Notes: a model not told the origin generated them from the letters alone. 64,000 nucleotides of DNA from Rhizophagus irregularis (GCF_026210795.1 NC_089448.1:372001-436000); one strand, 5' to 3'. Positions 11,591-23,392 are shown, counted from the stretch's first letter. Program-made: numbers and translations.

Positions 11591-12236
11591 CAGGATATAA
11601 TCTGATATGCTATTACTATTATACTTATGTCACAAAAAAAAATAAATTGTACATACAAAAAAACAATTATAGACTTCGATACATACATAATAAAAATAGA
11701 TAAAACTTACTTCCGTTATACTATAAGTTGCATATTAATGAAATATAACAGATAATCCTAATCCACAGTACAACATTTTAAAGATCTCAAGGTCACGAAG
11801 ATAATAAATTCTCGGAGGAAAAATATTAGAATCAATTAAAACATACATCATAACAGATAAGGTTAAACAAATGATTATTCTAGTTCAAAAATATTAATAA
11901 ATTAAGTGGTTTTGTTATTATGGTAGTTGATTTTTGATGTATAGTATCTTATAAAGAACTGTAGAAGAAATAATATCTAATTACTCATATGATAAGGTTT
12001 AACAGTTAAGTTATATATTTAGTAATTTAAATTATATTATTTAAATAATTTATAATTATATGGTATATATGGTATATTGAATTTTTTATATTAAATAAAA
12101 ATGATATTTATTATATAATAAATAAAATACATTACTATAAAATGATAATTTCTAATAAAAATAAATAAAAATATAAAACTAACAATTAATTTAAATGTTC
12201 ATGATATTATAACAAAATGTGATTAACTTTGTAAAT

Positions 12237-13727
12237 TCATATCTTAAAATCCCCATTTACTACATTTTCAAAAGATTCACATCTAAAATCTTTAATTACT
12301 CCATCATTTTTATATTTATTAATCAATTTTACATAATTTTCTTCTTTATAAATAAATCTACATGTAAGTATGGTAATTGCAGGTCGACCTCTCCAATTTT
12401 CAAAAAATTCTTCTAAAACTTCCAAAGAAAATTCAACATCATAAAGAAATCTAATTTCTTTTAAATTAGTTGGTGCTGATCTAATTAATAATTCCAATAA
12501 TTTTTTTCCATTTTCTAATTTTTCTTCAGTTTCTACATCATATGCATTCATATATATAGCTAATAATAATGATTTCAAATTTTGACAAATTTTTAATAAT
12601 CTTTCAAATTCATCAAAATGTTGTTTTGATGGTGGAAATGTAAGAGATAAATATTCAATCAAAAGACATTTTTGATAAACTTTACAAATAAAAATAAGAG
12701 AATCATCATTAAAATTATCTATATAATCATAAAATTCATCAAGTTCATAAGTTGGTCCTAAAAAAATTTTCTTCAAATGACCTTCGCTATTCTCAATTAT
12801 AATAGAAGCTGCTTTTAATTCATAATAATTTATTTTAAGAATCTCAAGATCACGATAAACACACATTTTTAATTGTTCTTCACTAAAAGGCCAAAAATCG
12901 GTTATCAATGATTTTAGTTTATGAAATTTTGGGAGTACCTTTGGTGATGTACGACTAATAAATATAAAATAAATATTTAAATGATTGATAATATTTGCAT
13001 TTTTTTCTAAAGCAAGAAGAATCTCTTTGTAAGAATCACGGTCCGGTCCAGGAGCATATATATCATGATCATCCTTCCATTCAAAATAATTTAAATTTTT
13101 CTGAACTCCAATTAATTTAGCAACTGAATGATAATCAGTCGGGTCTACATTAATAATAATAAGCCTCTGTATATATTGACATAACTGTGCTAATCCATAA
13201 AAATATGAAGAATCTATTGATGTATCACAAGTTAATTCAGAAAGTGATTCAAAACGAATCTTAGCGTCCGGAAAATAAAATATTTGATGTTCAATTGATC
13301 TCATATCCAAATACTTTAACTCTGGAAATTTTTTCATAAAGAGGCCATAAAATTCTTGTTGCAAAATAAATTGATTATATGATAACGGTGATCCAATAGA
13401 AGTTATAATGTTTATAATAGCTATATTAATACTTCTACAAAAGGATAAATAATCAAACAAAAATTGTTGATATGAAAATGACGGTAATTGAATTCCTTGT
13501 CTCGTTAAGGATTCTTTAATATCATCAGATAAATAAGAAGCAATAATTGTAAATAAATAATTTTTATTATGATAGTTAATATCATAGCACCAAGGATTCC
13601 TCCATAAAACAGGAATCACAGTTTCACACCAAAGTCTATTAACCATTAGACATGAAAAGAGGGATTTTGAGTCATCTCGTAATTCTTCGAATAATAAGAA
13701 TAGAATATCTTTATTGAGTTTTGACAT
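12237..13727 (-). CDS. F-box/LRR-like protein 2
   Basis: A single-exon 496-aa protein closely related to the gene at 9574-11070 and in the same orientation, about 1.2 kb upstream of it, so the two are a tandem duplication. The F-box is at residues 1-45 (NKDILFLLFEELRDDSKSLF, NRLWCETVIPVLWRNPW). The middle has Leu-rich segments (QKNLNYFEW, PKFHKLKSL, HL-KIFLG) and the C-terminus has APTNLKEIRFLYDVEF and GVIKDFRCESF. By family knowledge it is an SCF adaptor. The ORF is intact. The antisense reading over its 3' end (12219-12416) is a shadow. Confidence 0.93.
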   Translation of the reverse strand: MSKLNKDILFLLFEELRDDSKSLFSCLMVNRLWCETVIPVLWRNPWCYDINYHNKNYLFTIIASYLSDDIKESLTRQGIQLPSFSYQQFLFDYLSFCRSINIAIINIITSIGSPLSYNQFILQQEFYGLFMKKFPELKYLDMRSIEHQIFYFPDAKIRFESLSELTCDTSIDSSYFYGLAQLCQYIQRLIIINVDPTDYHSVAKLIGVQKNLNYFEWKDDHDIYAPGPDRDSYKEILLALEKNANIINHLNIYFIFISRTSPKVLPKFHKLKSLITDFWPFSEEQLKMCVYRDLEILKINYYELKAASIIIENSEGHLKKIFLGPTYELDEFYDYIDNFNDDSLIFICKVYQKCLLIEYLSLTFPPSKQHFDEFERLLKICQNLKSLLLAIYMNAYDVETEEKLENGKKLLELLIRSAPTNLKEIRFLYDVEFSLEVLEEFFENWRGRPAITILTCRFIYKEENYVKLINKYKNDGVIKDFRCESFENVVNGDFKI

Positions 13728-13849
13728 TCTTTATCCAAAAATAATGAAAAATAAGTAAAATATTTTTTAAGAAGGAAACTTTAGAATAATTTTATAATAA
13801 AAATGACGAAATTTTTTTTTTTTTAGGAAAAAAAAGAATTAATAATAAA

Positions 13850-13975
13850 CGGCGGAATTAATTCCCGGTCAAATTAGATTGTTTTGTGTGACCGTGCGAC
13901 TGTATGACCGTGCGACCGTGTGATGACGATCAATATAACTAATGTTTCACAATTATCACGCAAAATAACGGGGGT
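13850..13975 (-). promoter_or_regulatory. Conserved upstream block of F-box gene 2
   Basis: This has CGGAATTAATTCCCGG, AAATTAGATTGTTTTGTGTGACCGTGCGAC and AATGTTTCAC, in the order seen upstream of F-box gene 1. The TTACGCCAAATAAA core is altered here (TCACGCAAAATAA). The repeated phrase GTGCGACCGTGTGA is a local expansion. Confidence 0.55.
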
Positions 13976-14263
13976 CTTACAATCCCATGTAAAGATGTTT
14001 ATCCGGTGAATTTTTAGTGATGAGCATTACTTTCTAATAAAATACTTTTTGTGACGTTATTGAAGATGTGCTTAGTATTTATTTTATGTTTTAAGTCCAT
14101 TACGGTAAGTTCGAATCTAAATTCTTCGATCAAGCAATTATTTTTATTAAATTTTGTTATAATCGTAAGTATGAAAAGTGGAGGTTTACCTAAGAATGAA
14201 TATACATATATTCTTAAGCATTAGGAGAATATTCAGTACGTTACTATTTTGAAACCCAGCAAG

Positions 14264-14377
14264 CTATCGAATACGATCTGCATCAAGGCAAATAGCACCA
14301 GTATCAGTATGATCAACTGTACCATAATGATTTGCAAAATCGTGTCGCGCTGAATATCCTCCTATTTGAATCTAATT
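14264..14377 (-). other. Orphan coding-like exon
   Basis: On minus, a likely acceptor (AATTAG) is followed by an open frame reading QIGGYSARHDFANHYG then TVDHTDTGAICLDADRIR and a stop. The amino-acid composition is clearly protein-like and not low complexity. I cannot name the family, and no partner exon is evident. It is probably a gene remnant. Confidence 0.4.
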
Positions 14378-14475
14378 AATTTCTTTAGTGGCTTGTTATG
14401 GTGAAATGTAACAAATAGATATTTCAAAAAAAAAAAATCAATCAGCATGGTAAATTGGCTAGAAATACATTTATT

Positions 14476-14492
14476 AGGGGACTTTGTCCCCT
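14476..14492. other. 7-bp stem-loop
   Basis: AGGGGAC-TTT-GTCCCCT, a perfect short hairpin in AT-rich intergenic sequence. No associated gene; role unknown. Confidence 0.35.
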
Positions 14493-14772
14493 CTTATGAC
14501 TATACATATATACTTGTGAATTTCTTTTGAGATATTTGTCCATCACTTAGAGAAAAAAACGTGTAGAAAAATAATCTGTCATGCGGGAAGAACTTTTTTT
14601 TAGATTTATACTAGCAAATTTTATTATCATATGTAATAATATTATTAATAATTTTAATTACAAATTTTTAAAATCATCTTTATCATAGTTAAAGTTTAAT
14701 ATCGTGAATAAATTGTAATAAATTGTAATAAGATTAGAGAACGCTCGATAATTTAAAAGCATTGTTTATTAA

Positions 14773-15345
14773 TATTTATTGATTTTTTTTCTTGTCTTTT
14801 CTTTTTTTTTTGAAGAATTAAATCTTTTGAATACTCGAATCTAAACTTTAGCTAGTAAATTTGTACTACCATCGAATATTAATCTTTTTTTTCTTAGTAT
14901 AATAGAACAACGCTAAAAAAATTTGAATAATGTAAATAGTATATTAATACATTAAAAGTTTATTACAATACTGTATATTTACTAATACCGTAACTTAAAA
15001 TTTATCAGATAACAATTATGAGCCAAGAAATTTTATATTTGAAATCTTATTATTCTAATCTTAGTGTTGAAGATAATTTTTCGGTATCTAAATGTTTTGA
15101 AAAATTTTTTTATCATTTGCATCAAGTAATTCCGATTGAATATTAGGATTATCGTGATTTTCATAAAAAATGTTTCGTTACTTGTTATGTGAATTGTTTT
15201 GCATCTTAAGATCATAATTTTATTTTGTTTACTAATTTAATCCTAACTATCTTATAAGTTTCTTAATAATTTTAACGTAAAATTAAATAACAAGAGGTTA
15301 TTGTAAAAAAATTTGACAATCTAACTTATTTATTATAAATAGAAT
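14773..15345. repeat. Dispersed duplication, copy A (with decayed small ORF)
   Basis: This block aligns, with indels, to 23393-23813 in the same orientation (shared landmarks: CGAATCTAAACTTTAGC, AAATTTGTACTA, GAAATCTTATTATTCTAATC, TAACAAGAGGT, TTTGACAATCTAAC). Both copies lie downstream of a kinase gene on minus, so they may be the copied 3' flanks of duplicated kinase loci. Copy A holds a plus-strand frame from 15018 beginning MSQEILYLKSYYSNLS, with one in-frame TAG followed by DYRDFHKKCFVTCYV. Copy B has lost this part. It is therefore probably a decayed gene; family not recognised. Confidence 0.6.
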
Positions 15346-15703
15346 AAATTTTTTGACATAGAACGTGTGTACAATATTTTATTGTCATACTTTCATGAGA
15401 TTAAAGATGACATGTTGATAAAAGCTTGATTATTCTTTCAACTTGTTTTAATAAATTCATGTATAACGAATGGAATAATCTGTCATAATTTACGTCAAGG
15501 CTAAATTTTCGCCCAAATCAAAATACGGTATTTATACATATAATTTGAATAAATTTATTAAAATTATTTAAATTACAAACTAAGAATTTTGTAAAACATT
15601 TACTACTCTAGTCTTAGTGTTTAAATAATCCATGATAAATAAATAAATAAATAAATAAATGATAACAATTTAAAATATAAAAAAAACATTGTTAAATGAT
15701 TAT

Positions 15704-17969
15704 TCAAAATCCATCTAAAGATAAAAAATAACAAATTATAGATTATTTATTTGCTTTTGTAAAGAAATTCATTTTTTACTTTATTTTAAGAGCTTACCAT
15801 CAGGAATTTCCAATTCATCTTGTTCATTTGAATGAAGGTTTGGATTATTATATAAATCGTCATCATCTGTAAGAGAAAAAAAATTAAAACAGTATTAAAA
15901 ATCGTTCGTAATTACGTAAAATATTCACCTACCATCGACATATTTTTGAGTTTTTTCTTTTTTGTCATCTAAATTTTAAATAAAAGTCACGTTTAATAAA
16001 TGAAATTGATATATATGGTAACTTTATTTGTTAGTAATTTACTTACTATTAGACTTTATTTGCAACTTTTTAAATAATTTAGATAATTTTTTATTACTAT
16101 CTAAATATTAAGATATAGATTTAATATATAAATCAATCTCGATTCATCAATAATTAAAATATATTACCTCTAAAAATAGTAATTACTTTTGATGATTTGC
16201 TACTATTCTGCTCATTCGATTTATTAAAGTCGTTAACTAAAATAAAAATTAATTATTAAACATCATTATATGATAATTCAACGCTATAATGTTATTAAAT
16301 ACTTACTATTGTTAGGAATGTTAAAATCATACGATTTACTATGAAACACTATTAGTAGTAAAATAAACTAAATTATTATAGTAAATCAAAAAATGGTAGA
16401 AATCATTATTTGTACGGTTATACCTTCTTGTTCTTCTATTATAATAAAAAAAAATAACATTAATAATGTATTTTAAAATAAATATATTCATTAATAAAAT
16501 ATATACACTTGTACCTTCTGTAGCATTTCTTGGTTCATGTAGATTTCCAAAGTTATGAATTTTACTTGTAAATAATCTGCTACTCGTATAATTTTCTTCT
16601 ACTTTATTCATTTCTAAATTATCCATTTCTGATTTGAATAATTCATCTGACATATTTTGATAATATAAATTAATTTTTTCTATTTTTTTACAAAGTGTAT
16701 AAGCGTCAGGTCTTTTTAATGGATCAGCATCCCAACATTCTTTCATTAAATTTTTATATTCTAATGGAGTTCCTGGCACAATTTTTGGTCTTATACCGTT
16801 AATAATATTCATTACAATATCATTTTCATGTTCATAATTTACAAATGGTGGTTGTCCAGATGAAATTTCCCACATAAGAATTGCAATACTATAAATATCA
16901 GATGCAAAAGTATATTCTCTTCCAACAATAACTTCGGGTGCTATGTAAGGAAGATTTCCATATATACTTTCTGATGGTTTATCAGCAGGTCCACAAAATC
17001 CAAGATCACTGACACGCCAGGAATTATTAAGTTGAGAATATAATATATTTCCAGAATGCAAATCTCTATGAATTGCTTTCTCTTTATGAATAAAATAAAG
17101 TGCACAAATTATTTCATTAATAATTATCATTCTATCTTTCCATGTAAGTTGTTTATGATTTTGTTGTAAATATTTTCTTAAATCTACACTCATTTCATTC
17201 ATTACAAGCATATAATTTCCATTTGATGGATTTTGCGTTAAACCAAAACATTGAATAACTCTCGGCCATTTATTACTTATTGTTAAATGTGATTTAGCCT
17301 AAAAGATAATAATTTGTAAAGATACAAGTGTTAATACAAAAAATTACAACAATTTTATAAAATATAGAATACAATAATACAAACCTCTTCAAACCAACTT
17401 TGATTTGCACTTTCAACATTTTCTAATTTTTTAAGCACTATAGCACGATTTCCAAGTCTCGTTAATTGTTTTTTTTCAGAATCCCATTCATCATAATGTC
17501 CATCAATCCAACCTGCTGTATAAATTTCAGAAAATCCACCTTTTGTTAAATATTTAATATCTTCTAAATTACTATATGGGATCCATTCAACAATCGTTTG
17601 TGGATTAAGTGATTCCATTTGACATTTCTGTATTAAATTATCAATATCATCATTTCCAGATGTCCAATTTGAAAAATCTTCTTTTAAATAATTTCGAACA
17701 CAATATTCACAATATAATGTGGCTAAACATTCTTGCTTACAATTTTCACAAACTCTTTTTGTTCCTGAATTATAGCTAACTTTATCTCGATCATAACTTT
17801 TAGTTAACCATCTTATTGCATAAGTTTTTTCATCATTTGTAAGAATTTTATCGGCAAAGACTGTTTGCTTTTGAAATTGTTTGTGTATATCATTGTAAAT
17901 ACTAGTATCTGTTAATGTCATTGCTCTATTAATTGTTGCATGAATTAATTCATATCGAAGAGTGGACAT
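15704..17969 (-). CDS. Protein kinase-like, nine exons with microexon tail
   Basis: Exons (minus): 17969-17385, 17298-16515, 16435-16424, 16348-16307, 16236-16168, 16100-16047, 15968-15933, 15866-15798 and 15714-15704. They join without a stop into 553 codons. The N-terminus has two Cys pairs (CENC at 74-77, CEYC at 87-90, a possible zinc site), then NWTSGNDDID and EWIPYSNLEDIKY. Kinase features follow: glycine loop KGGFSEIY (about 143-150), VLKK (Lys about 170), HRDLHSGN (Asp about 274), DLG in place of DFG (about 293), and YIAPE (about 317). The C-lobe is followed by YTSRLF and a tail made of exons of 12, 42, 69, 54, 36 and 69 nt, rich in Asp, Ser, Asn and Lys. HRD, Lys and the loop suggest activity, although DLG is unusual. 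The substrate is unknown. The exon 1/2 junction falls between the C-helix and strand 4. Confidence 0.88.
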
Positions 17970-18068
17970 AATGAATGAATTATTTTAAGTTCGGTTCACT
18001 TGAATTCCGTGATAAATTAGTAAAATGCAAATTGATGATCAAAACTTCATGTTGTGCCCACATAACTT

Positions 18069-18090
18069 GAGGCGTAATATTTTACGCCTC
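18069..18090 (-). promoter_or_regulatory. Inverted repeat GAGGCGTAA / TTACGCCTC upstream of kinase
   Basis: A perfect 9-bp inverted repeat with a 4-nt loop, about 100 bp before the kinase start codon (17969). Its half-site GGCGTAA equals the core found upstream of four of the five intact F-box genes in this window, so it may be a transcription-factor site; this is inference. The stretch 18091-18840 beyond it is AT-rich with no supported gene. Confidence 0.45.
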
Positions 18091-19049
18091 GTAACCAAAA
18101 AAAGAAAACCATTTAACTATTTCAATTTTATTTAGTATGATAATTTAAATTATTTTTTTTTTTTCCAATACAATTTATGTTTAACAAATTTGATTGTCAA
18201 ACTTAATATTGAATAGATAGTATTCTTGATTATATTATTAATTTTCAAATAATTTGATAAACAAAAATCAATGATTGTTATTCAATAAATTATTAATTTG
18301 TAATAATTTGCAGTTATTTTTAAATCTCACTTAAAAATCAATGTAAATATGATTGATGAAAAGCCAATTTTCTTTAGTCATTTTCAGTTGAATTTATTTT
18401 AAATAAACAACGTGGTTAATAATGAAAATGAAAAATTATAGAAACTATTCAATTTATTATTTCTAAGAGAAGCATTTTGTAGAATTATAATTATTTTCTT
18501 TATTACTTTCTTTTTTAAGGATCGCAAATATTGAATAAAATATATGGTTTAAAAAAAAAATGGAATTGAATAAATGAAAGAAATTATTACGTCATAATGT
18601 ACTTAAAACAATTTAGTGTAATATTAAATAATCATGGGTTTCGTGTTACACAATTCAAATTATTTATTTATATGGAGACTATTTTAAACGTTAAAAGATT
18701 TTTTTTTTAGTTAATAAAATAACAGATAGGGTTATGACTCAATTTAAGATATTTATTTTTTAAATGTCAATCTAAAATCTTTTTATTTAATAAAATTCAT
18801 TTTAAAAAATCTTTGATATAGATTTTTGTTTGAGAAAACTAATATGAGAAATTTTTTGAGGAATTTCTGCATCAAGTAATTGATGCATTCAGAAAAATTT
18901 ATAAGATTAATTTATTGTTGAAAAAGGTGTTTAATTGAAAAATCTTAAAATATTATTAATTTTTGGTGAAACAGAAATGTGAATTGTAAAATTGGAGTTG
19001 GAAATTTTTTTTATAGGGGAACTCTTTCCGCTGATCATCATGTCCAAAA

Positions 19050-20710
19050 ATTTTAGGATGTAACAAAAGAAGAATTCAAAAAAGTATGTAGAGTTTACAT
19101 TTTTAACGCATTTCGACATCACGAACTGTTTTGTAGATATAAAATTTTCACGTTAGTAAATAGTAATTTGAAATCTTTTTTCCAAAAAGTTATCTCAGCT
19201 CGTATGCGTTGCCAAAAGTGTAGACTCAAAAAAGTGTCAAGGAGGGCTAGGTGTCAGTGCTTAAGAGGAAGAAGTAACAGAGGTTTAGGACTACAAAAAA
19301 GACGACTATGAGCTTTATTTTGAGGATTTTTTCGGTCTTTTGGAATTTTCGTTGCCTTGTTTTTTTCGATCGGCGCAGTAAAAATTCAGCACGCGGTTGG
19401 ATGATATTGTGGTACACAATTTGGCAAAAAAATTTCCGGAATCTGATGACAAATGACCGCAGCAATCGTCACGTAAAGATTTAAATTGTAGGCTTAACAC
19501 TGTAGCTACGGCAGATCGTTATTCTTATGGTGGTCTGAATTTAATTTTCGAGGGAGTTAGGCTAACGTCCTTGGAAAAAGATGATTTCATGTAAAAAATG
19601 TTCAAAAGTAAATAAATATAAAGTCTCTTTTAGTTTAATTAGAGGATTATGATTGTGGAAATTGAAACCAAATATACAACCTGTGGAAAATTAATTGGAA
19701 TTGAATCCAGTAAAGGGATATTAGATGCGTGGACGAGAGAAGAATCTTCGCCCAATTTCGATTACGCTTTCATAGAGGATTTAGATTTCGGAAAGTTTTC
19801 TACCCTCAGTTTTTTTTCTTAGGATTAATGGATTCTTGTACGATGTTCGGAACTGCTGTCTGATGGTACTTGCCCCATAGTATGTCTGGAGAGTGGAGAC
19901 TGTTTAGGGTCTACTAATGGTTCAAGGAATTGTGGATTTAAAGAATTGGTAAGTTTAACGTTGAAAAAAAGAATTATTACTCTATAACAAATGCATAGCA
20001 TAGGAAGTAGGGTTGATTAGTCCAGTCTGGCCTGGACCCAAAAATACCGGTCTTTCAGCCAGGACCGGACCGGTCCGGTCTTTTGACCGGTCCTTAAAAT
20101 TTTTTAAATTATTTATAATAGCGGTATTGTTGGGTTGATAATGAAATGCAGGTCGCACTAAAAATTATGACATTAATTTATTATTTATTACCAGTTACCT
20201 TTGTTGTCATTGTAAACTAAGTATGACCCAAATATATAAAATCTTAAAGTTTAAGAGTAAAAATACTAGATATAATTTTAAAGCCTTATACGACTATCAA
20301 AAATATGAAAGAATGGGAATAAAAATAAATTATAATTGATGCTGATCAAGTAACACAAAATAATTGTATATCGTACTTTAACATTTTAAAGCATCAATGA
20401 GAAATCAAATGATATTGATATTACAAAATACCAAAATATGAAAATTTTGATATTTCGAAATTGAAAACTTTATTAATAATATATAATTTAACATTCTTAT
20501 ATTAAATGATAAATTTTGTATAATCGGTCCCAGTCCGGACCGGTCCTCAAATCTCGGACTGAAGACCATGAAGACCGGTCCCAAAACCGATACAGGACCG
20601 GTCTTTGCTGGGACCAAACCTAATAGGAAGCAGAGGTCTGACACGTTGAAGTTCGTGGTTGTGCGCTAGTTGATGTGTACATCGATGATGCTATGAGTAT
20701 CTTTCGTTGA
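19050..20710 (+). pseudogene. Decayed gene of unknown family, carrying a MITE
   Basis: Coding-like sequence reads on plus through several stops: VTKEEFKKV (about 19065), LDDIVVHNLAKKFPESDDK (about 19398) then a TGA, NTVATADRYSYGG and LIFEGVRLTSLEKDDFM (to about 19593), an ORF at 19649-19822 (IETKYTTCGKLIGIES, ILDAWTREESSPNFDY), then LMDSCTMFGTAV and more. After the MITE at 20008-20622 a further piece, EVRGCALVDVYIDDAMSIFR, ends at 20710. At least four in-frame stops (TAG, TAA, TGA) are present. The phrasing reminds me of a repeated hypothetical family in mycorrhizal fungi, but I give no function. The 5' limit is uncertain. Confidence 0.5.
20008..20622. mobile_element. hAT-type MITE with GGACCGGTCC repeats, copy 1
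   Basis: A 615-bp element flanked by the perfect 8-bp target duplication ATAGGAAG (20000-20007, 20623-20630). Ends are TAGGGTTGATTAG and, inverted, TAGGTTTGGTCCC. The outer 100 bp at each side are packed with GGACCGGTCC/GGTCCGG motifs, conspicuously GC-rich against the AT-rich core and surroundings. It encodes no transposase. A 608-bp relative lies in the opposite orientation at 40336-40943. Confidence 0.9.
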
Positions 20711-22571
20711 GGAATACGAAAATTGGCGCAAACAAACTTTTTTTTCTTTTCTTTTTTCTCTTCAATGTTTTGTAGTTGTTTTTGTTTTCGCTTATTAGAT
20801 AAATGATTAGTTATAAGGGCAGGTACTTATTTCTCTATGTATTTCTTGATGTAATTATGGTTCTTGTATAATGTTAGGCAAATAATTAATAAATCTAATT
20901 ATTAAAAAAAAAAATTCATGTCAGTAAATGCAGAGATTTGTGTCAACCCTATGTCAGTAAGCTTGAAATTAAAGTCAAACATTATATTAGTAAATGTCTG
21001 AAGCGAGCCATGCAATGTCCGTCTGTCATGCTGCGTTGGGGTGATCGGTCAACTATGTAAATCAAAACTATCAGGTAGCTTAATTAAACTATTAATAGAA
21101 GAATTTTTTAAATACTTAATAAAGTCTCTTTTACATAGTGTTAACGTCAGTTCTTTAGTTGCTTAAAAAAATTAAGCAGTAAATTTAATTAAAAATGTAT
21201 TAAGCAGAAGGATCGGAGAGGTCAGTAATTAAGATGATTAACATAAATCTTATACAAAACAATCAATTCTAACAAATCCGACCAGGTGCAAATAAAGTAT
21301 AGCTTCTCAATTAGCCTATACGATCAGACGCAAATGAAGGATTTACAAACAATCAAAAATAAACAATAAGAAATAAGAAATAAAGTGTATAAGACATAAT
21401 TCAAGGACAAGGTGTATATTTAGAATATAGACTTTATTATCATCATTAAACTTTAGGATTTTTGACCCTTAATACATGGCATGAGTGCGCGCCTTTATTC
21501 AACCTTGCGAATATATTTATAATAAAATTTACACTAATAACAATATATTGAATATATGCTATATATGTACTATATAAAATATATAAATATATATATTATA
21601 TGAAATGTATAAACTGTATGAAATTTATGAAACTATATGAAATATATAAACTACATGAATCATATTTAATATATTGCATTTATCCACTATCATAGATCGA
21701 CATCATGTGATCATGAACTTATTCTTGCGTAACAATAGACAACAATAAAAGAATAGTTCGCGAATTTTTAGACGTCTAGAGTGAACTTTCTTATTATTTA
21801 TTATCTTATTATTTATTACTTTTTTTTTATAAATATCCATTCTCATACATATCTCTGACAAAGTTACGTTGGTTATTTTTGTATTATTATTCATCTTTAA
21901 AATCAATGCCCTGTAAAACCTCTATCTATACTAATATTGAGTAAAAAGAAGGTTATTTTTTCATTAATTGGTAAGATATTTCAAATTTAGAAACGTAACT
22001 CTGTTATTCGGGAATTAAATTAACTTTAAAATGTTTTGGTCGCAAAACGAGTTAGAATTAAGGCTAGATATCTAAATTTAGCATGAAGATTTACACGAAA
22101 GTATCAAGCTTGGAAAGCAGCCAAAAATAGTCTAGAAAAATGACCATAATAATACTATCAGGGAAATATCAAGTCAATTAATTACCCATGTATGGCAGGG
22201 GAAGTTGTTGCGTCAAACCTTTTTAATTGTATCATAGGCAATAATAAAATAGTGATTATATTATTACTTTTAGTTATAGTATTAATGTTATAAAATTGTA
22301 TTAGGAAAATATAATGGGATCGATACTACTGCATTAGGAATATATAATGGAATCAACACAAAAAAAATCTTAAAATAGTTTTTAAAAATAGATTAATTTA
22401 AAGAAATCGGGTTTACATAATTTTTAAGAAACTAATATTTTTATGATTTTTTAAGTAAAATTTTTTTTTTTTTATAAATAAAAATTCGAAAATAAGTAAA
22501 TAAACCATTACTTTTAAAGTGTCAGTCTATCTATAAATTGTACATTCAAAAAAAAAAATTGATGAAAACCC
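20711..22571. other. AT-rich intergenic
   Basis: No gene is supported. There is a pyrimidine-rich stretch near 20738-20790 and a low-complexity tract at 21585-21670 built from TATGAAA/TATAAACT words. Short minus-strand frames here look random. Confidence 0.6.
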
Positions 22572-22770
22572 CCCTGTAAAAAATCTGATCCGTGTTTTAT
22601 CTTTCCATGTTTTTTCCGTAAATGTATCATTTTCATGGAATTAATAACCTTAAATCATGGAAATTTTCATCTCGCTAACACGGATATCCGTGAATGTATC
22701 ATTTTCACGGAATTTTTACGGAAGACACGGAGAAATAATGGAAATATTCGGATAAAAATTTTTTATAGGG
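22572..22770. mobile_element. MITE, family 1 (copy 2)
   Basis: 199 bp from CCCTGTAAAAAATC to TTTTTATAGGG. It is longer than copies 1 and 3 because its inner arms (CCGTGAATGTATCATTTTCA type) are present twice in inverted arrangement. Flanked by CCC on both sides, which could be a 3-bp duplication. The ORF overlapping it is accidental. Confidence 0.75.
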
Positions 22771-22825
22771 CCCATAATAAACAATTCGACAAATCAATCA
22801 AAATAGCAAAAATAAAATGAACAGA

Positions 22826-23242
22826 TGACAAACCTATCAACACTTCATAAACGTAAGTCCAGAGAAAATGAAACCGTTGAACATCGTGATACGCCATTAA
22901 AAAGATCGAGAAAATAAACGAATGAAAAGTTCATCAGAAACACCAGATTAGCGTGATGCACGACTGAGAAGAGAACGTGAATGAAAGTGTAGTAAAAGAA
23001 TGAGGGGTGTTTCAAAAAATGATAATGACCACATCAATAGACAGAATGAAAACCAGAATCAGGATGCTATCAACCCGCAGCTTTCCGAAACTGATCGAGA
23101 ACTTCTGTATAAGTTTCGAACAGAGATGAATAAACTTAAGGTTAATCTCTATGATTCCTCAAAATTTGGCCATATAATACCAAATTGTCAACTAGTATTT
23201 CTGGGTAAAATAAAAATTGTGTTACGTTACGATATAAAATAA
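22826..23242 (+). pseudogene. Gene fragment, perhaps Helitron-like N-terminus
   Basis: An Arg/Glu-rich start (KRKSRENETVEHRDTPLKRS, then stops) runs into an open frame from 23000 with NQDAINPQLSETDRELLYKF and RTEMNKLKVN. The pattern of a charged repeat stretch followed by a 'LL-KFR-EMN' helix resembles N-termini of Helitron-helicase-like proteins in these fungi, from memory only. Stops in the first half and the sudden loss of coding character after about 23170 indicate a remnant. Confidence 0.3.
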
Positions 23243-23392
23243 AAATAAATAGAAACTTTTTTTATCGATTATTTAACTATACATTTTTTAGGGAAGCAAT
23301 TTTTTTTTAGTGTTGCATTTTTTAGTAATATATTTTTTTAGATGGTTATTTGAATATAACGCTTCGGACGCTCCAACAGTTCCTACTACTAG

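Noticed and set aside
12219-12416. Plus-strand ORF over the end of F-box gene 2
   Set aside because: Antisense shadow of a well-supported coding sequence.
15510-15535. Second copy of the mariner-like MITE (CAAAATACGGTAT)
   Set aside because: Only one end-like word is present; no inverted partner or TTAAGCACC motif nearby.
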